This document shows positions 61,152 to 64,000 of a stretch of DNA of 64,000 nt, one piece after another. This DNA comes from Actinomycetes bacterium (lineage in GTDB: Bacteria; Actinomycetota; Acidimicrobiia; Acidimicrobiales; RAAP-2): the NCBI GenBank assembly GCA_021845725.1, contig JAJZVL010000009.1:878-64877 (forward strand). The letters are read 5' to 3'. The notes under the pieces are model-generated. The model ran no database searches and had not been told where the DNA came from. It worked only from the letters and a program-made list of their open reading frames with translations. Positions within the stretch are counted from its first letter, which is position 1. Each line of letters begins with the position of its first letter. A program made the translations under genes and the position numbers.

Positions 61152-63365
61152 ATGACGGTCGACACGGGCACGAAGGACACCAAGGACGCCAGGGACCACG
61201 CGCAAGCCCGTGACCGCGTGGAGCTGGCAATCGGCGGCATGACCTGCGCGTCGTGCGCCGCGCGCATCGAGAAGCGTCTCAACAAGCTCCCCGGTGTCGA
61301 CGCCACGGTGAACTTCGCATCCGAGCACGCGACGGTGGTGTTCGACCCGGCGGAGGCGAGCGTCGACCAGCTGATCGGCGCCGTCGAGGCAGCCGGGTAC
61401 GAGGCCAGTCTTCCCGAGGCCGTCACGGAGGAGGACCCCGCCCGTCCCTACCGTCTGAGGCTGGTCCTCGCCATCGCGTTGAGCATCCCCCTGGCGATCT
61501 TCGCCTGGGCACCGGCGGCCCGGCCGCCAGGCTGGGAATGGGTCTCCCTCGCTTTGGCGACCCCGGTGGTCTTCTACGCCGGTTGGCCGTTCCACCGTGC
61601 GGCGGTCCAGAACGCGCGCCATGGCGCGGTGACCATGGACACGCTCATCTCGGTCGGCACGCTCTCGGCGTGGCTGTGGTCGACGGTCGTCGTGGCGGCG
61701 AGCATCTCGACGAGCGTCTACTTCGACACCGCCGGGGCGATCACCGCGTTGATCCTGCTCGGCCGCTACCTGGAGGCGAAGGCGAAGCGGCGGTCGGGTG
61801 AGGCGATCAGGAAGCTCCTCGAGCTCGGGGCGAAGGATGCCCACCTGCTTCGCGACGGCGAAGAGGTGCTGGTGCCCGTCGAGGCGCTCGCAGTGGGGGA
61901 CCGCTTCATTGTCCGACCCGGTGAGCGGATCCCCACCGACGGCGTGGTCGTGTCCGGCACCTCTTCCGTCGACGAGGCGATGCTCACCGGCGAGCCGGTC
62001 CCTGTGGACGTGGGGCCGGGCGATGCCGTGGTCGGGGCGACCGTCAATACCTCGGGGCGTCTGGTGGTCGAGGCGACGCGGGTCGGCTCCTCCACTGCGC
62101 TCGCGGAGATCACCCGCCTCGTCGCCGAGGCGCAGGCGGGCAAGGCACCCGTCCAACGGCTCGCGGACCGGGTGTCGGCGGTGTTCGTGCCAATCGTCAT
62201 CGGCGTCTCTCTCCTCACCCTCATCGGTTGGCTGCTCATCGGCGGGGCGGCACCCACGGCGGCGTTCACTGCCGCGGTTGCCGTGATCGTCATCGCCTGC
62301 CCCTGCGCGCTCGGGCTGGCCACCCCGACCGCCCTGATGGTCGGCACGGGCAGAGGTGCGGAGCTCGGCATCGTGATCAGGGGCCCCGAGGTGCTCGAGC
62401 AGACGCGCCAGGTGACCACGATCGTGCTCGACAAGACCGGCACGTTGACGGAGGGGAAGATGGTCGTATCTGGGCTGGTCCCAGCCGACGACGTCGAAGA
62501 GGACGAGCTCTTGCGCCTTGCCGCGGCCGCAGAGGACCCGAGCGAGCACCCCATCGCCCGGGCTGTGGTCGCCTTGGGCCGGGAGCGTTTCGGTGCCTTG
62601 CCGCATGCCGAGGAGTTCTCGGCGCGGACTGGCCTCGGGGTCGAGGCGGTCGTCGACGGCCGCGCGGTCGTGGTCGGACGCCTATCGATGCTCGAGGACT
62701 GGGCGATCGCACTGCCTGATCGTCTCGGCGAGATCGCCGCGAGCCTCGAGTCGAGTGGGTCGACCGTGGTGGCGGTGGCCGCAGATGGTGGCGTCGTCGG
62801 GCTCGTGGCGGTGAGCGATCGCATCAAGGCGACGAGCCGCAAGGCGGTTGCCGAGCTGCGAGAGCTGGGGCTCGACCCGGTGCTCCTCACCGGGGACAAC
62901 GAGCGGGCGGCACAGGCGGTCGCCCGCGAGGTGGGTATCGACCGAGTGCTTGCCGGTGTCCTCCCCGGCGAGAAGGCGGCCGAGATCGCGCGTCTTCAGG
63001 AGATGGGCGAGGTGGTGGCCATGGTCGGCGACGGCGTGAACGACGCGCCTGCGCTCGCCCAGGCCGATCTCGGTCTGGCGATCGGGACCGGTACGGACGT
63101 CGCGATCGAGGCCTCGGACCTGACCTTGGTCGCAGGCGACCTCCGCGCCGCCGCCGACGCCATCCGGCTGTCGCGCCGGACGCTGCGCACGATCAAGGGG
63201 AACCTGCTCTGGGCGTTCGCCTACAACGTCGCCGCGATCCCCCTCGCAGTGGCAGGCATCGTGAACCCGATCATCGCGGCCGGCGCCATGGCGTTCTCGA
63301 GCGTCTTCGTCGTCACGAACTCGCTGCGCTTGCGCCGCTTCTCCCCGCTCGAGGACCGCCGATGA
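61152..63365 (+). CDS. copA: Copper-exporting P1B-type ATPase
   Basis: 737 residues. One N-terminal HMA domain ([15 protein letters not shown]), eight membrane segments, the Cu(I) site [17 protein letters not shown] (CPC), phosphorylation motif [15 protein letters not shown] for nucleotide binding, LLTGDN and [11 protein letters not shown]. The pattern is that of a P1B-1 copper exporter. It uses ATP to pump Cu(I) out of the cytoplasm. ATG 61152 follows GGAG; the stop overlaps csoR (ATGA). Confidence 0.95.
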   Translation: MTVDTGTKDTKDARDHAQARDRVELAIGGMTCASCAARIEKRLNKLPGVDATVNFASEHATVVFDPAEASVDQLIGAVEAAGYEASLPEAVTEEDPARPYRLRLVLAIALSIPLAIFAWAPAARPPGWEWVSLALATPVVFYAGWPFHRAAVQNARHGAVTMDTLISVGTLSAWLWSTVVVAASISTSVYFDTAGAITALILLGRYLEAKAKRRSGEAIRKLLELGAKDAHLLRDGEEVLVPVEALAVGDRFIVRPGERIPTDGVVVSGTSSVDEAMLTGEPVPVDVGPGDAVVGATVNTSGRLVVEATRVGSSTALAEITRLVAEAQAGKAPVQRLADRVSAVFVPIVIGVSLLTLIGWLLIGGAAPTAAFTAAVAVIVIACPCALGLATPTALMVGTGRGAELGIVIRGPEVLEQTRQVTTIVLDKTGTLTEGKMVVSGLVPADDVEEDELLRLAAAAEDPSEHPIARAVVALGRERFGALPHAEEFSARTGLGVEAVVDGRAVVVGRLSMLEDWAIALPDRLGEIAASLESSGSTVVAVAADGGVVGLVAVSDRIKATSRKAVAELRELGLDPVLLTGDNERAAQAVAREVGIDRVLAGVLPGEKAAEIARLQEMGEVVAMVGDGVNDAPALAQADLGLAIGTGTDVAIEASDLTLVAGDLRAAADAIRLSRRTLRTIKGNLLWAFAYNVAAIPLAVAGIVNPIIAAGAMAFSSVFVVTNSLRLRRFSPLEDRR

Positions 63366-63745
63366 CTCCTGGCTCCCATGGCCGAGGCCTCGACGACCAC
63401 GTGGAGCAGGGCGACCACGTCGAGCAGAGCGACCACGTCGAGCAGAGCGACGCCCACGGCTACATCGCCCACGGCGACAAGGACGCGCTCATCAAGCGGA
63501 TGCGCCGGATCGAAGGCCAGGCGCGCGGGATCGAGAAGATGATCGCTGAAGAGCGCTACTGCATCGACATCCTCACGCAGATCGCGGCGATCGACACCGC
63601 GCTCGAGGCGGTGGCGTTCAAGATCCTCGAGGACCACGTCAACCACTGTGTGAAGCGGGCGCTTTCCTCGGGAGACGAGGTCGTGGCCGCAGAGAAGAGC
63701 AAGGAGCTGCTCGAGGCGGTCCACCGTTTCGCCCGGACGAGGTGA
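63362..63745 (+). CDS. csoR: CsoR-type copper-sensing repressor with repeat-built N-terminus
   Basis: 127 residues, longer than the usual ~90-120. The core [54 protein letters not shown] has the Cys-His-Cys copper ligands (YCIDIL, DHVNHC). Copper binding releases the repressor from its operator. The N-terminal ~40 residues contain three near-identical DHVEQxD units from an 18-bp tandem repeat, adding His and acidic residues. ATG 63362 overlaps the copA stop. Confidence 0.92.
   Translation: MTPGSHGRGLDDHVEQGDHVEQSDHVEQSDAHGYIAHGDKDALIKRMRRIEGQARGIEKMIAEERYCIDILTQIAAIDTALEAVAFKILEDHVNHCVKRALSSGDEVVAAEKSKELLEAVHRFARTR
63395..63448 (+). repeat. 18-bp tandem repeat in csoR N-terminus
   Basis: Three units of gaccacgtcgagcagagc at 63395-63412, 63413-63430 and 63431-63448 (first unit with two changes) encode His/Glu/Asp-rich repeats. 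Confidence 0.85.
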
Positions 63746-63761
63746 GCGCGCCGGGTGGCGC

Positions 63762-64000
63762 TCAGATGGTCGGCCGCGGCTCGTCGGAGAGCGGTCCGTC
63801 GGCAGCGGGTGGGTGCATCCCGGGCGGGCACTCGTCGCCGTCTGCCGACTGATCCGCCAAGAGCGGATCCAGACGTCCGTGCACGCGGGCGATCCCCTCG
63901 GTGACTGCGTCGCCGAGGGCTGCGAGGGCCTCCTTGCTCTGTCCGGCTTCGAGCATCCAGCGGGCTGCAGCCACCTGCTGGACCACCGAGTCGCTGGCCT
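63762..64000 (-). CDS. Partial gene cut by the window end, possibly kinase-like helix
   Basis: The frame is open to the window edge and encodes a C-terminal stretch: SDSVVQQVAAARWMLEAGQSKEALAALGDAVTEGIARV, then a Pro/Asp-rich tail. The DSVVQQ...A..LEAG pattern resembles the dimerisation helix of NarL-type sensor proteins but lacks the His and any ATPase domain after it. Function not assigned. Confidence 0.4.
   Translation of the reverse strand, partial: ASDSVVQQVAAARWMLEAGQSKEALAALGDAVTEGIARVHGRLDPLLADQSADGDECPPGMHPPAADGPLSDEPRPTI

Overview
The window comes from a high-GC actinobacterium. Evidence for this is the WhiB-family protein, the MurT/GatD pair that amidates lipid II, the frequent GTG starts, and the many 4-nt stop/start overlaps (ATGA or GTGA). 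The gene mix would suit Acidimicrobiia or a relative, but nothing here fixes the genus. Most genes are packed chromosomal operons. The middle (about 32-46 kb) is accessory, with a tRNA-integrated element, toxin-antitoxin and Fic genes, and decayed gene remnants.

Left part (0.1-31.9 kb). An amino-acid permease with an in-frame TAG opens the window. It is followed by an M48 peptidase, an MFS transporter, an O-methyltransferase and a Fur-type regulator. A KdpD-type sensor is split in two and divergently encoded: the receptor plus USP half is on + and shares a GTGA overlap with an acyl-CoA dehydrogenase, while the membrane plus kinase half is on - with its response regulator and two small membrane proteins. 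Next on the - strand are M20 peptidase-nadC-GAF/SpoIIE phosphatase and tldD-tldE, with a LysR gene upstream. murT-gatD (+) runs convergently into a long - strand operon: fatty-acyl-reductase-like SDR fused to a HAD-IB phosphatase, zinc dehydrogenase, LarA-like protein, PlsC-like acyltransferase and GT2. A divergent TetR gene faces this operon across two palindromic operators.

Accessory island (about 32.1-46.2 kb). A large serine recombinase lies against tRNA-Val(CAC). The last codons and stop of the recombinase lie inside the tRNA gene on the opposite strand. An 18-bp repeat of the tRNA/element junction recurs at 39.6 kb and an imperfect 20-bp copy at 42.7 kb, suggesting a 7.4-kb or 10.5-kb element, possibly nested. 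Cargo includes a replication-relaxation protein, a c-di-GMP-I riboswitch leading a lower-GC cassette (short ORF, lysozyme-like protein, 88-aa protein), a GT-C membrane protein, a WhiB gene with two small conserved partners, Fic, an HTH protein, a MazF/CcdA-type toxin-antitoxin pair and a DUF6671-like protein. Decayed genes follow.

Right part (44.8-64 kb). Housekeeping genes are a FabI-like reductase, larB, ilvD, folC and isocitrate dehydrogenase, the last flanked by vapB-like and vapC-like remnants. Then comes an MFS transporter. The most unusual locus is at 54.3-60.8 kb: a TPR protein followed by a 1,814-residue protein that joins a PglY/BrxC-like P-loop ATPase to a C-terminal PglZ alkaline-phosphatase-like domain. 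These are normally two separate subunits of BREX/Pgl phage defence. No methyltransferase is nearby, so this may be an undescribed two-gene PglZ system. It shares a 120-bp divergent control region with a copper operon (copZ-copA-csoR) that has a CsoR-like palindrome in front of copZ. The window ends inside an unidentified - strand gene.
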